Positions 25,185 through 33,126 of a stretch of DNA of 64,000 nucleotides are shown here, in pieces (position 1 is the stretch's first letter; each line of letters opens with the position of its first letter). The notes below the pieces were generated by a model. The model did no database searches and was not told the DNA's origin. It worked only from the letters and a program-made list of their open reading frames with translations. The DNA is from CAXBBB01 sp963793245. GTDB taxonomy: Bacteria > Bacteroidota > Rhodothermia > Rhodothermales > BA12. Made by a program: the position numbers and the translations under genes. The stretch spans positions 62,001 to 126,000 of the forward strand of contig CAWBZG010000001.1 of assembly GCA_963793245.1 (NCBI GenBank), in the 5' to 3' direction.

Positions 25185-27268
25185 CGGTTCGTCTGAAGAG
25201 GAGCGGATGAGGACAGCGAGAGGACGGCGCGCGATGGGGCGGGCGCTCCAGCGGATGGCGATTGCGACGCGACGACGCCGGAGCCGGTGATGCGCGCGCG
25301 GACGCCCATCTCGGCGAGCCAGTAGCGGGCTTCGCGTCCGGTCAGGCCGATCAGGTTGGGCATCGTTTCGACTTCGAGCGTGTCGGCGAGGGCGCGGACG
25401 GTAGCGCCGATCACCAGGTCGGCATCGGTCGTGTGGACGGCGGAGAAGCCGCGTTGGGCCGAGACGTTCAGCCCACGCGAGCGCACGACCGACGAGGCCA
25501 CGGGCAGCGGCGCGGCGTTGAGGGTGGGCGCGTGCGTGCGGTCCGTGACTTGGGTAGAATCCGGCGGCGACAGACGGGCGGCGATGGCAGGGAACGTGCC
25601 CAGCCAGCGGCTCGCCGTGCGCTGGAAAACCGGCGCGGCGACGGCGCCACCGTAGATGCTCGACGTCGGTTCATCCATCACGACGATCAAGGCGACTTGC
25701 GGATCGTCGGCGGGGAAGAAGCCGACGAAGCTTCCCCGATAGCCGCTTCCGTACGCGCCGCCCTCGGCTTTGCGCGCGGTCCCGGTCTTTCCGGCGACGG
25801 GCAATCCGGCGATCATCGCTCGGCGTGCCGTTCCGTCTTCGCTGACCGCTTTCTCGAACGCCGGAAGCAGCGCCTGCGCCGTCTTGTAGCTCATCGCCCG
25901 TCGGATCGAATCTTGGGGCGCCCGCCACGTCACGCGTCCGGTCACATCGCGCCGCTCGGACACGACGTAGGGCTGAACGAGCAATCCGCCGTTCGCCAGC
26001 GCGCAATACGCGGCCAAGACCTGTAGCGGCGTCGCCGACACTTCGTAGCCAATCGCCATCGAAGCACGCGTCGTCCCGCTCCACTCACTCGGACGCTTCA
26101 GTCGTCCATCAGCCTCGCCCGGCAGGTCGATGTAGGTCGGCTGGCCGAAGCCCATTGCGCGCGCCGTCTGGTAGAATGCGTCCGGGTCGATGCGCCCGGC
26201 GACGCGCGCCGTGCCGACGTTGCTCGACACCGCGATCACGTCGCTGAACGGAATCGTGCCGTGCGCCTTGGTGTCGCGCAGCGTCCTGCCCGAGAAGACG
26301 CCCCAGCCCTCGCCCGTTTCGATCATCTCTTCCATCCGCACGACGCCTTCGTCAAGCGCGGCGGCGGCGGCCACGAGTTTGAACGTCGATCCGGGTTCGA
26401 GTTGGTCGGTCATCGCCCGGTTGCGGCGCTGGCTGATGCTCGACACACCGGCGCTGTTGGGGTTGTAGGTCGGCACGTTCGCCATCGCTAGAACGGCTCC
26501 CGTTTTCGGGTCGATGGCAACGGCGGCGCCCCACTGACTTCCGGCCTCCTGAACGCCGCGTGCCAACTCCTCTTCTAGAATGCTCTGCCGATACAGATCG
26601 AGCGTCAGCACCAGCGACTCGCCGTGCTTGGGTTCGACACGCGCCCCGTCGACCAGCGCCGTCCGCCGACGCACGCGGTCGCGCCGAACGGTCTGCTGCC
26701 CGGCGACGCCTTCGAGCGCCTCTTGATACTGCACTTCCAGCCCGGCCAACCCACGCCCGTCGCGGTCGACGTGGCCCAGCACGTGCGCGGCGACTTGCCC
26801 GTAGGTGTAGCGGCGCGAGCGCGTCGGGTTGGAGATCAGGCCCGGAACGTCTGACTGCGTCAACTGCTCATACTCAGCCTCGCCGACGCCGGTCGCCAGC
26901 GAGACGTATTGCTTGGACGAACGGCTCTCGACTTTGCGTGCGTAGTAGCCCGCCGAGCGTCCTGTCAAGCGTCCGAGCGTGGCGTAGAAGTTCGACGCCT
27001 GATCCGCGAAGCCGCGCGCCGTCGGGTCGAGCGCCAGATCGTAGCGCGTCTGGTTCGTGACGAGAACACGGCCCGACGCGTCCAAAATGTCGCCGCGCAA
27101 CGCTGGGATCTGCTCGATGCTTTGCGCTTGCTCCTGCCCGCGCGCTCGGAGTTCGGCGCCCTCTTCGACGTAGATCCGCCCCATGCGCCACACCACGAGG
27201 ATGGGCACGATGCTGACGAGCGTCAGCACCACGTACATCCGGGTATGAATCTGGTCGCGAGCGGTCAC
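25181..27268 (-). CDS. ftsI: Septal transpeptidase FtsI (PBP3-like) with PASTA domain
   Basis: Class B penicillin-binding protein that cross-links septal peptidoglycan with FtsW, 695 residues. One N-terminal transmembrane helix (about 11-28) is followed by the PBP dimerisation domain, with RGDILDASGRVLV near 58. The transpeptidase domain has GSTFKL with active Ser294 and Lys297, SSN at 348-350 and KTGT at 494-497. A C-terminal PASTA domain (PNLIGLTGREARYWLAEMGV, about 630-690) is typical of Bacteroidota FtsI. The start is a GTG three bases after the ftsL stop. The stop overlaps the murE start. Confidence 0.96.
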   Translation of the reverse strand: MTARDQIHTRMYVVLTLVSIVPILVVWRMGRIYVEEGAELRARGQEQAQSIEQIPALRGDILDASGRVLVTNQTRYDLALDPTARGFADQASNFYATLGRLTGRSAGYYARKVESRSSKQYVSLATGVGEAEYEQLTQSDVPGLISNPTRSRRYTYGQVAAHVLGHVDRDGRGLAGLEVQYQEALEGVAGQQTVRRDRVRRRTALVDGARVEPKHGESLVLTLDLYRQSILEEELARGVQEAGSQWGAAVAIDPKTGAVLAMANVPTYNPNSAGVSSISQRRNRAMTDQLEPGSTFKLVAAAAALDEGVVRMEEMIETGEGWGVFSGRTLRDTKAHGTIPFSDVIAVSSNVGTARVAGRIDPDAFYQTARAMGFGQPTYIDLPGEADGRLKRPSEWSGTTRASMAIGYEVSATPLQVLAAYCALANGGLLVQPYVVSERRDVTGRVTWRAPQDSIRRAMSYKTAQALLPAFEKAVSEDGTARRAMIAGLPVAGKTGTARKAEGGAYGSGYRGSFVGFFPADDPQVALIVVMDEPTSSIYGGAVAAPVFQRTASRWLGTFPAIAARLSPPDSTQVTDRTHAPTLNAAPLPVASSVVRSRGLNVSAQRGFSAVHTTDADLVIGATVRALADTLEVETMPNLIGLTGREARYWLAEMGVRARITGSGVVASQSPSAGAPAPSRAVLSLSSSAPLQTNR

Positions 27269-27271
27269 GGA

Positions 27272-27748
27272 TCAGTCGGTGTCGAGGGTGATGGGAGTGC
27301 CATAGCCCAATCCTTCCTCCAACCCGAGCGCTTGTGCGCGCGGCAGGATGACGGTTGGGCTTGTCGCCGCGTCGAAGGCGGCTTTCAGACGGTTGTGGCG
27401 CAGGTGCAGGCCGAGGTTGTCGCGTTTGGCCTCTTGCAATTGGGTCAGCAGGTCGTGCGTCGACGAAACGTGGCCGACCCAGCCGGTAAACAGGACCGAC
27501 ACGCCGAACACGAGCAGGACGAAGTTGCGCGTCGAGATGCCCATCAGCGTTTGCGACACGCGCCCTTCACGCCTTGCGACCGGCGTTCCTCCGAGCATGC
27601 CCCAGTCGGCGGGAGCTTCGGCATGCGGACGCACACCCTGATTGCGCTCGGCTTCCCACGCCGACGTGTCCGACGGGCGCGGCTGACGGGCCGCCGGGCG
27701 GATGGTGCCCTTGCGACGCTGCGTCGGTGTCATGTTGAGTACGGCCAT
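27272..27748 (-). CDS. ftsL: Cell division protein FtsL
   Basis: Small bitopic divisome protein, 158 residues. A long, basic, Pro-rich cytoplasmic region of about 75 residues is followed by one transmembrane helix (NFVLLVFGVSVLFTGWVGHV). A short coiled coil follows (LTQLQEAKRDNLGLHLRHNR) and then the typical ending PRAQALGLEEGLGYG. Sequence is weakly conserved in this family. Position between rsmH and ftsI, topology and the tail motif support the call. Confidence 0.88.
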   Translation of the reverse strand: MAVLNMTPTQRRKGTIRPAARQPRPSDTSAWEAERNQGVRPHAEAPADWGMLGGTPVARREGRVSQTLMGISTRNFVLLVFGVSVLFTGWVGHVSSTHDLLTQLQEAKRDNLGLHLRHNRLKAAFDAATSPTVILPRAQALGLEEGLGYGTPITLDTD

Positions 27749-27752
27749 GTCG

Positions 27753-28709
27753 TCAAGCGGTGGTGATGGGCGTGACTTTCTCGGCGGCGCGGAGCCGGGC
27801 GCTCCGGGCGCGCGGGTTGCGGGCGATCTCCTCGTCCGACGCCGTGATAGCGCGCGTCGTAATCGGCCGCAGCGGGGCGATGGCGTTGCCGTACATATCG
27901 CGCGGTACGTCGGCGCCGTCGAACGTGCCTGAGCGAAAGAAGCGCTTGACGCGTCGGTCTTCGAGCGAGTGGTAACTCAGCACGACGATCCGCCCGGCTG
28001 GGTTCAAGCGTTCGAGCGATTGTTCGAGCGCGCGTTCCAGCGCACCCAACTCGTCGTTGACCGCGATGCGCAGCGCCTGGAAAACGCGTGCGAGGCTCTT
28101 GGTCTCGTCACGGTTCGGCACGCTAGACCGAACGGCGTACGCCAACTCGCCCGTCGTCTTAATAGGGCGGCGCCCAACGATGGACCGCGCGATGTGCCGA
28201 CTCCGACGCTCCTCGCCGTACTGATAGATCACGTCGGCCAGATCGTCCTGCTCGTACTCGTTGACCAGCGTCGCCGCCGAAAGGTCTTGCCGCTGATCCA
28301 TCCGCATGTCGAGCGGCGCGTCGGTGCGGTAGCTGAACCCGCGCTGCCCATCGTCCAACTGATGCGATGACACACCGATGTCGAGCAAGATGCCATCGAT
28401 GGTGTCGACGCCCGCGCGGTCGAGCAAGTCGTCCAGATCACCGAACGTCCCGCGGACGGTTTGGAAGCGGCCCGATTCTACGTCCGCTGCGAGCCGGTTT
28501 TCAGCTTCGGCTAGTGCCTCGGCGTCGCGATCGATTCCGATTAATTTAGCAGATGCATCCAGCGATTGCAGAATTGCCAAGCTGTGTCCGCCGCCTCCCA
28601 GTGTGGCGTCTACGTACACACCGTTCGCAGTATGTACGAGCAGATCGACCGTCTCCTGTACGAGAACCGGAGCATGGTAATCGGAAGCGTAACTGGTATC
28701 CATCGTCAT
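27753..28709 (-). CDS. rsmH: 16S rRNA (cytosine-1402-N4)-methyltransferase RsmH
   Basis: SAM-dependent methylation of C1402 in the ribosomal P site, 318 residues. It shows YHAPVLVQETVDLL, the SAM loop VDATLGGGGHS (about 34-44), GILLDIGVSSHQLDDGQRGFS, PLDMRMDQ, ARVFQALRIAVNDELGALE and VLSYHSLEDRRVKRFF. It starts at an ATG overlapping the mraZ stop (ATGA); a second ATG lies two codons later. Confidence 0.97.
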   Translation of the reverse strand: MTMDTSYASDYHAPVLVQETVDLLVHTANGVYVDATLGGGGHSLAILQSLDASAKLIGIDRDAEALAEAENRLAADVESGRFQTVRGTFGDLDDLLDRAGVDTIDGILLDIGVSSHQLDDGQRGFSYRTDAPLDMRMDQRQDLSAATLVNEYEQDDLADVIYQYGEERRSRHIARSIVGRRPIKTTGELAYAVRSSVPNRDETKSLARVFQALRIAVNDELGALERALEQSLERLNPAGRIVVLSYHSLEDRRVKRFFRSGTFDGADVPRDMYGNAIAPLRPITTRAITASDEEIARNPRARSARLRAAEKVTPITTA

Positions 28710-29155
28710 GCGGCTTCCCCTCCCATTACGTCCTGAATCAACTCGGACTCGTCGAGGATGTCGCCCATGTAATCGGCGTAGCGATCGGCGTCCCAGATCT
28801 CGACGTGGCGCAGAGCGCCGACGACCAGCGCCTTGTCGCCAATGCCGAACTTTTCGAGTCGGTCGCGCGAGACGGTGACGCGTCCCTGCTTGTCGAGTTC
28901 GAGGTCTTCCGCCGAAAACAGGATGACACGAATAGCCTTACGCACATCGATGCGCGAATCATTGAGGCGGCTCATCTCCTCCTCTTTCACCGACCACACG
29001 TCGTCGGGGTAAAGCTGCAAGCATCCATCCACACCGTCGACCATTGTGAACCGTCCACCAGCTTCGGGAGCCATGGCCGCACGCATCTTCGCTGGGATCG
29101 CAATGCGTCCCTTCGGGTCAACCGAGTTGAGCGAGTGTCCTTTGAAGCTGGCCAT
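28706..29155 (-). CDS. mraZ: Transcriptional regulator MraZ
   Basis: First gene of the dcw operon, 149 residues, two SpoVT-AbrB-like swapped-hairpin domains. The start was set at MASFKGHSLNSVDPKGRIAI because the family begins just before this motif; the second repeat is ELDKQGRVTVSRDRLEKFGI followed by ALVVGALRHVEIWD. MraZ binds repeats upstream of its own gene and represses the operon in species studied. Matching GTGGGG-type repeats lie at 29191-29216. The gene is divergent from a lexA-like gene. Confidence 0.95.
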   Translation of the reverse strand: MASFKGHSLNSVDPKGRIAIPAKMRAAMAPEAGGRFTMVDGVDGCLQLYPDDVWSVKEEEMSRLNDSRIDVRKAIRVILFSAEDLELDKQGRVTVSRDRLEKFGIGDKALVVGALRHVEIWDADRYADYMGDILDESELIQDVMGGEAA

Positions 29156-29190
29156 TGATGCGTGCGTGTGACGCCCGGCGGCCCGAGCTG

Positions 29191-29216
29191 TCCCCTCTCC
29201 CCACTTTCCCCCACAC
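29191..29216 (-). promoter_or_regulatory. Candidate MraZ-binding repeats
   Basis: On the minus strand, 36-61 bases before the mraZ start, three G-runs follow each other with a period of about ten bases: GTGGGGGAAA, GTGGGGAG and AGGGGA. Known MraZ boxes are direct repeats of TGGG or AAAGTG with about one helical turn between them. Here AAAGTGGGG fits both descriptions. Binding itself is inferred. Confidence 0.5.
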
Positions 29217-29340
29217 ACACCAATCTAACCGAAAAAGGCCCTTTTCCAATCTAAAACCCTGTTTTTCGCACGTTTAGGAATATGCGCATAGGGTGGTGAC
29301 ATGCCCGACAACTTCCGCACAATGGTCATAAGAACAAATA

Positions 29341-29377
29341 TTCACCCTAGACATTTCGAGGTGAACAAGTTTTCACC
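29341..29377. promoter_or_regulatory. TTCACC/GGTGAA repeat cluster, candidate operator
   Basis: TTCACC at 29341, GGTGAA at 29360 and TTCACC at 29372. The last two form an inverted repeat with a 6-base spacer (GGTGAA-CAAGTT-TTCACC), 42 bases before the lexA-like start. The outer TTCACC copies are 31 bases apart, about three helical turns. A site for the LexA-like protein is plausible, but no known LexA consensus is matched exactly. Confidence 0.45.
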
Positions 29378-29418
29378 CTTGGCCGTTTTATCCACACGCC
29401 CATTCACACATACGCATA

Positions 29419-30096
29419 ATGTCGCCCACACTCACTGATCGGCAGAGCCAGGTGCTCGCATTCGTCCAGCGCTACATCCAGCGTCATAACCGCCCTCCGA
29501 CGATGAAGGAGATCGGTGCCGAGGTTGGCATCTCCTCTACTAGCGCTGTCTCCAAATCGCTGGACGCCTTGCAAGCTAAGGGCTATGTGATACGGACTCC
29601 CAACGTATCTCGAGGACTTCGTATAGTAGGCTCCCAGCCCGGGTCACTGGCCTCGTCGACCGTCTCGCTCCCCTACGTGGCCGACGCGTTCGACCGGCAT
29701 CCCGAGTCGCTCCGAAAGGTGAGCGATGGCACCCTCCACGTCGACGCCTCCATGCTAGCCGGGCAGTCGGCCAGCGACGTTATCGTAGTGGCCGCGAGTG
29801 ATGATGGGATGACGGGGGAGGGCATTCGGAAGGGGGATCGCATCGTGACTCACCTCGCCGCTGCAAAGGACATGACGAGTGAAACGCTCGCCGTCGTCGT
29901 CCTTCGTGAACAGCTAGTCGTACGCTTTATACATTTTGCACGCAGATTGTGGCACGTGAAACCTGTGGCAAGACACTACGCCGAGGAAACGTTCGAGAAT
30001 GGCGATTCGGCCTTTTTTCCTATCGGCCACGTCCTAGGTGTTCTGCGTTTCGTCGCGAAAACAGAGACCTCTCCTGCGAAAGTTAGAAGGCGTTAG
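29419..30096 (+). CDS. LexA-like repressor with apparently inactive autoprotease domain
   Basis: A protein of 225 residues. Residues 1-70 are a LexA-type winged helix (LTDRQSQVLAFVQRYIQRH, then PPTMKEIGAEVGISS). The rest aligns with the S24 peptidase fold: DGMTGEGIRKGDRIVTH and LVVRFIHF, ending IGHVLGVLRFV. In LexA the first motif carries the catalytic Ser (usually D-S-M) and the second the catalytic Lys (T-V-K-R-F). Here they read D-G-M and V-V-R-F, so both residues seem lost. No Ala-Gly cleavage site is visible in the linker. It would therefore be a repressor that does not self-cleave on DNA damage. It is divergent from mraZ and overlaps the next convergent gene by four bases. Confidence 0.8.
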   Translation: MSPTLTDRQSQVLAFVQRYIQRHNRPPTMKEIGAEVGISSTSAVSKSLDALQAKGYVIRTPNVSRGLRIVGSQPGSLASSTVSLPYVADAFDRHPESLRKVSDGTLHVDASMLAGQSASDVIVVAASDDGMTGEGIRKGDRIVTHLAAAKDMTSETLAVVVLREQLVVRFIHFARRLWHVKPVARHYAEETFENGDSAFFPIGHVLGVLRFVAKTETSPAKVRRR

Positions 30097-30590
30097 TCTA
30101 AGCCTATCTGCCCCTGTGTCGCTTCTACCGCCGCCACGCACGAATCAATGTATTGGCTCAGCATCTGCTCGAACGGCTGGTTTCCTGCCGACGCTAACGC
30201 TTTCCGCTCTGATTCCAACACCCGCACCTGCTCGATTACATCTCCCTGAACGACTGGATACAGACTCAGCAGATGCTGATGTAATCGCACGGCAACGCGC
30301 CCCATCCTTCTGAGCAGCAACGCTCGATCCATGCGACGCAGCAGGCTAGCCGACACGCCGTCTTCCTCGTTATCCGTCAGCGCGAGGACGCGAATCCGGT
30401 ACGCCAACTGACCCAGCAGTTCGGCATCTGCTTGGGCTGCAGTACGCGCTTCTTCGTGCGGAAGGAGCGTCGTAGGATCGGACGATGAATGAGCCAGCTT
30501 CGTCGTCTCGTTCCACTCCGCAACTACGGACAGAGCGGACAGGAGGGCGACGGTCTGATAGGCCTGCCGCTCGTCGCGTTGGTCGTCCAC
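30093..30590 (-). CDS. Hypothetical helical protein
   Basis: A protein of 165 residues with no family I recognise. It is predicted mainly helical, with Leu/Arg-rich amphipathic stretches (ASLLRRMDRALLLRRMGRVA) and no signal peptide or membrane segment. The start is a GTG four bases after the stop of the CBS-domain gene, so the two are probably one operon. The stop overlaps that of the lexA-like gene on the other strand. Confidence 0.6.
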   Translation of the reverse strand: MDDQRDERQAYQTVALLSALSVVAEWNETTKLAHSSSDPTTLLPHEEARTAAQADAELLGQLAYRIRVLALTDNEEDGVSASLLRRMDRALLLRRMGRVAVRLHQHLLSLYPVVQGDVIEQVRVLESERKALASAGNQPFEQMLSQYIDSCVAAVEATQGQIGLD

Positions 30591-30594
30591 CTTG

Positions 30595-31266
30595 CTAGAT
30601 GTCGAGATAGCGCATGAACGCCTGAACGCGGTCCTGCAAGTCCTCTTCGGTCTCAGACTCTCCGTGTGAGCCGATCACGTGGTAACCGTAATGCTCAAGG
30701 AGGTGTCGTACGCGAGAGGCGTCCTGCACGTTGAGCTTGAGCGTCAGCACGTACGACTCGGTCGACTCCGAAGGCGGCTCAGTGACGACGGAAAGGATGC
30801 GTACGTCGTTTTGCTCAATCGTGTGGACGAGCTTGGCGAGCGAGAAATCGCGCGGCTCCATCTCAATGGTCACGATGGCACCGGCTTCCTGTGTGGCGAG
30901 CATCTGAGCATACCGCTCGAAAATGTCGCGCCGACGGGCGAAGCCGAGATAGCGTCGGCCTTCGTCGATGATCGGAAGCGCGGTCAGATCGTGCTGTACC
31001 ATCAGTTTTGTCGCCTCGAACACGTGCGCGTCGGGCGCGATACTGACCGGGAAACCGCGCAGGACCGACGCCAGTGTCGCGTCAGGGCCATCGGCTTCGA
31101 GCAACACTTCTTCGCTGACGACGCCAAGCAAGATGCCGTCTGGTCCGACGACGGGGAGGATTTCGCATCCGTCTTCGAGCACCATCCCAAGCGCGTCCTC
31201 GATGGTATCCGAGGGCGAAAGTGGAGCGGGTGTCCAGGTAACGAGTGTATCGATGGGGACGGTCAT
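30595..31266 (-). CDS. CBS-domain pair protein with ACT-like C-terminus
   Basis: A cytoplasmic protein of 223 residues. Two CBS motifs lie in residues 1-125: ILPVVGPDGILLGVVSEEVL, and LTALPIIDEGRRYLGFARRRD. CBS pairs bind adenine nucleotides or similar ligands. The C-terminal part (VTIEMEPRDFSLAKLVHTIE to VRHLLEHYGYHVIG) resembles an ACT-type regulatory fold. This architecture is common in Bacteroidota with unknown target. It is followed within five bases by a hypothetical gene. Confidence 0.82.
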   Translation of the reverse strand: MTVPIDTLVTWTPAPLSPSDTIEDALGMVLEDGCEILPVVGPDGILLGVVSEEVLLEADGPDATLASVLRGFPVSIAPDAHVFEATKLMVQHDLTALPIIDEGRRYLGFARRRDIFERYAQMLATQEAGAIVTIEMEPRDFSLAKLVHTIEQNDVRILSVVTEPPSESTESYVLTLKLNVQDASRVRHLLEHYGYHVIGSHGESETEEDLQDRVQAFMRYLDI

Positions 31267-31405
31267 GGCAGGCAGGCGCGGAGACTACGCGTCAGAGTGC
31301 AAGGGATGTGCCGAAGCGCGTGGGATAGGCTAGGCCCATTGAAACGCCAGCGCAAGGGCAGAAGAGCAGGACGCTTGTCTAGGTATCGGGACGGTCGGCG
31401 ATAGA

Positions 31406-32746
31406 TTAAGCGGTCGCCTCGGTTTGTCCGTCCCCGACCCACTTCAGGTCGGCATGAGGACGCAGCGCGGTTTCCAAGTCCTGCCGGTGCTGCGGGTCGA
31501 CGCGGAAGCGTAAGCGAGCGACGGCAAGCGCTCCAGACGCTTCGCTTTCGGCGTATCCGTACGTTTCGTCGAGCACATCGGTGACCTGGTGGATGTGGGC
31601 GATCAATCCGCTTCCGGTTGCGACGGGAACGAGTGCGTCCATCGTTACGAAGTCGGCTTCGACGGCTTCGACCATCTGCGTTTTCAACTCTTCCAACCCG
31701 ACGCCTCGCAGCGCCGACACAAACGCAGCGTCCGGATAATCGGCTTTGAGTTGGCCGAGCAGGTCGCGGGCTTCGAGTTCGTCCATCTTATTGAACACGA
31801 GCAGACGGCGCTTCTCGAGCACACCCAGTTCGTCCAACGTCTCACGCACGACAGCGATGTGGTCCTCAAAGTGCGGATGCGACGCATCAACGACGTGCAG
31901 CAGGATGTCGGCCTCGCGCGTTTCGTCGAGCGTCGACTTGAACGATTCGATCAAGCGGTGCGGCAGCTTGCGGATGAAGCCGACCGTGTCGGACAGCATC
32001 ACTTCTTTGTTATCGTCGAGTCGGACCAGGCGCGTCGTGGCGTCAAGCGTGGCGAACAGCCGGTTTTCGGCGAGCACGTTGGTGCCGCTGATCGCGTTCA
32101 TCAGCGTGCTCTTTCCGGCGTTCGTATAGCCGACGAGGGCGAAACGCGCGTACTCCTCGCGGCCCTTGCGCTGCGTCGTCCGTTGCCGGTCGATTTTATC
32201 GAGCCGCTCGCGCAGCAGCGACATGCGCGTGCCGATGAGTCGGCGGTCCGTTTCGATCTGCGATTCGCCCGGCCCCTTGAACCCGATGCCACCTTTCTGA
32301 CGCGAGAGGTGCGTCCACTGCCGCGTCAGCCGCGTGCGGACGTAGTCGAGTTGGGCCAGTTCGACCTGCGTCTTGGCCGTCGACGAGCGGGCGCGTGTGG
32401 CGAAGATGTCCAGGATCAGACCGCTGCGGTCGACCAGTTTGCACTCGACCTTGCGTTCGAGGTTGCGCAGTTGAATCGGCGACAGGTCGTCGTCAAAAAT
32501 GACCAGGTCGGCCTTGTGGAATTCGACGGCTTCCTTGAGTTCGTCGACCTTGCCCGAGCCGATGTACGTGCTGCTGTGCGGTTTGGCGAGGTTCTGCGTC
32601 ATGCGCTCGCACACGTCGGCTCCGGCGGTGTCAGCTAGCTGAGCCAGTTCGTCGAGCGAGTCTTCGATATCGTAGCGCGTTTCGCCTGGAAGGAGGACGC
32701 CTACGAGGATGGCGCGTTCGCGCGCGTTGGGGTTGGGTTCGTACAA
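31406..32746 (-). CDS. hflX: Ribosome-associated GTPase HflX
   Basis: GTPase that rescues or splits stalled 70S ribosomes in species studied, 446 residues. An N-terminal HflX domain (LAQLADTAGADV, YIGSGKVDELKE, FDDDLSPIQLRNLE) and a helical linker with GPGESQIETDRR precede the G domain: GYTNAGKSTLMN (206-217), DTVGFIRKLPH (253-263) and NKMD. The start is a TTG; no ATG or GTG is available close upstream in frame. Confidence 0.95.
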   Translation of the reverse strand: MYEPNPNARERAILVGVLLPGETRYDIEDSLDELAQLADTAGADVCERMTQNLAKPHSSTYIGSGKVDELKEAVEFHKADLVIFDDDLSPIQLRNLERKVECKLVDRSGLILDIFATRARSSTAKTQVELAQLDYVRTRLTRQWTHLSRQKGGIGFKGPGESQIETDRRLIGTRMSLLRERLDKIDRQRTTQRKGREEYARFALVGYTNAGKSTLMNAISGTNVLAENRLFATLDATTRLVRLDDNKEVMLSDTVGFIRKLPHRLIESFKSTLDETREADILLHVVDASHPHFEDHIAVVRETLDELGVLEKRRLLVFNKMDELEARDLLGQLKADYPDAAFVSALRGVGLEELKTQMVEAVEADFVTMDALVPVATGSGLIAHIHQVTDVLDETYGYAESEASGALAVARLRFRVDPQHRQDLETALRPHADLKWVGDGQTEATA

Positions 32747-32888
32747 ACGAAGCGTGGTTTATTCGCCTTTTAGAACGTGGCGAACGCCCGCAAGTTGCCC
32801 TAAATCGGCACACTATACGTTGGAAACGCGCAACTGCAACACCAAACCGAGGGGTAGTTTGCCCCCTCGCATTGTACACATCCGCACT

Positions 32889-33113
32889 ATGGCACGCCGC
32901 TGGTTTTCGACCCGACAAGATCAAGGGGACTGGGGCGCGCCCATCACGTGGCAGGGCTGGGCCGTCGTGTTACTCTGGGTCGGCGCCGTCCTATTCGGTG
33001 GCCTTCGCTGGGCCAACGGATTCATGTCGACCGACAGCTTCTCACTCGTCTTCATCGTCGCGACGCTAGCAGCGGTGACGGCGTACTGGTTCAAAGGCGC
33101 ACGCCACCGCTGA
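32889..33113 (+). CDS. Small two-helix membrane protein
   Basis: A protein of 74 residues with a charged N-terminus (MARRWFSTRQDQGDWGAPIT) and two transmembrane helices (VVLLWVGAVLFGGL and LVFIVATLAAVTAYWF) separated by a short polar loop. The family is not recognised. It is divergent from hflX and its stop lies 13 bases from the convergent SDR gene. The ATG at 32889 was chosen because the upstream open frame has no membrane-protein character. Confidence 0.6.
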   Translation: MARRWFSTRQDQGDWGAPITWQGWAVVLLWVGAVLFGGLRWANGFMSTDSFSLVFIVATLAAVTAYWFKGARHR

Positions 33114-33126
33114 AAGAGCGACGCGT

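Larger units (their letters stand above)
29156..29418. other. Divergent regulatory region between mraZ and the lexA-like gene
   Basis: This 263-base gap should hold the dcw promoter (leftward) and the lexA-like promoter (rightward). It is clearly more AT-rich than the genes. It contains the candidate MraZ repeats (29191-29216) and a TTCACC/GGTGAA repeat cluster (29341-29377). I could not assign -10 or -35 boxes with confidence. Confidence 0.6.
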
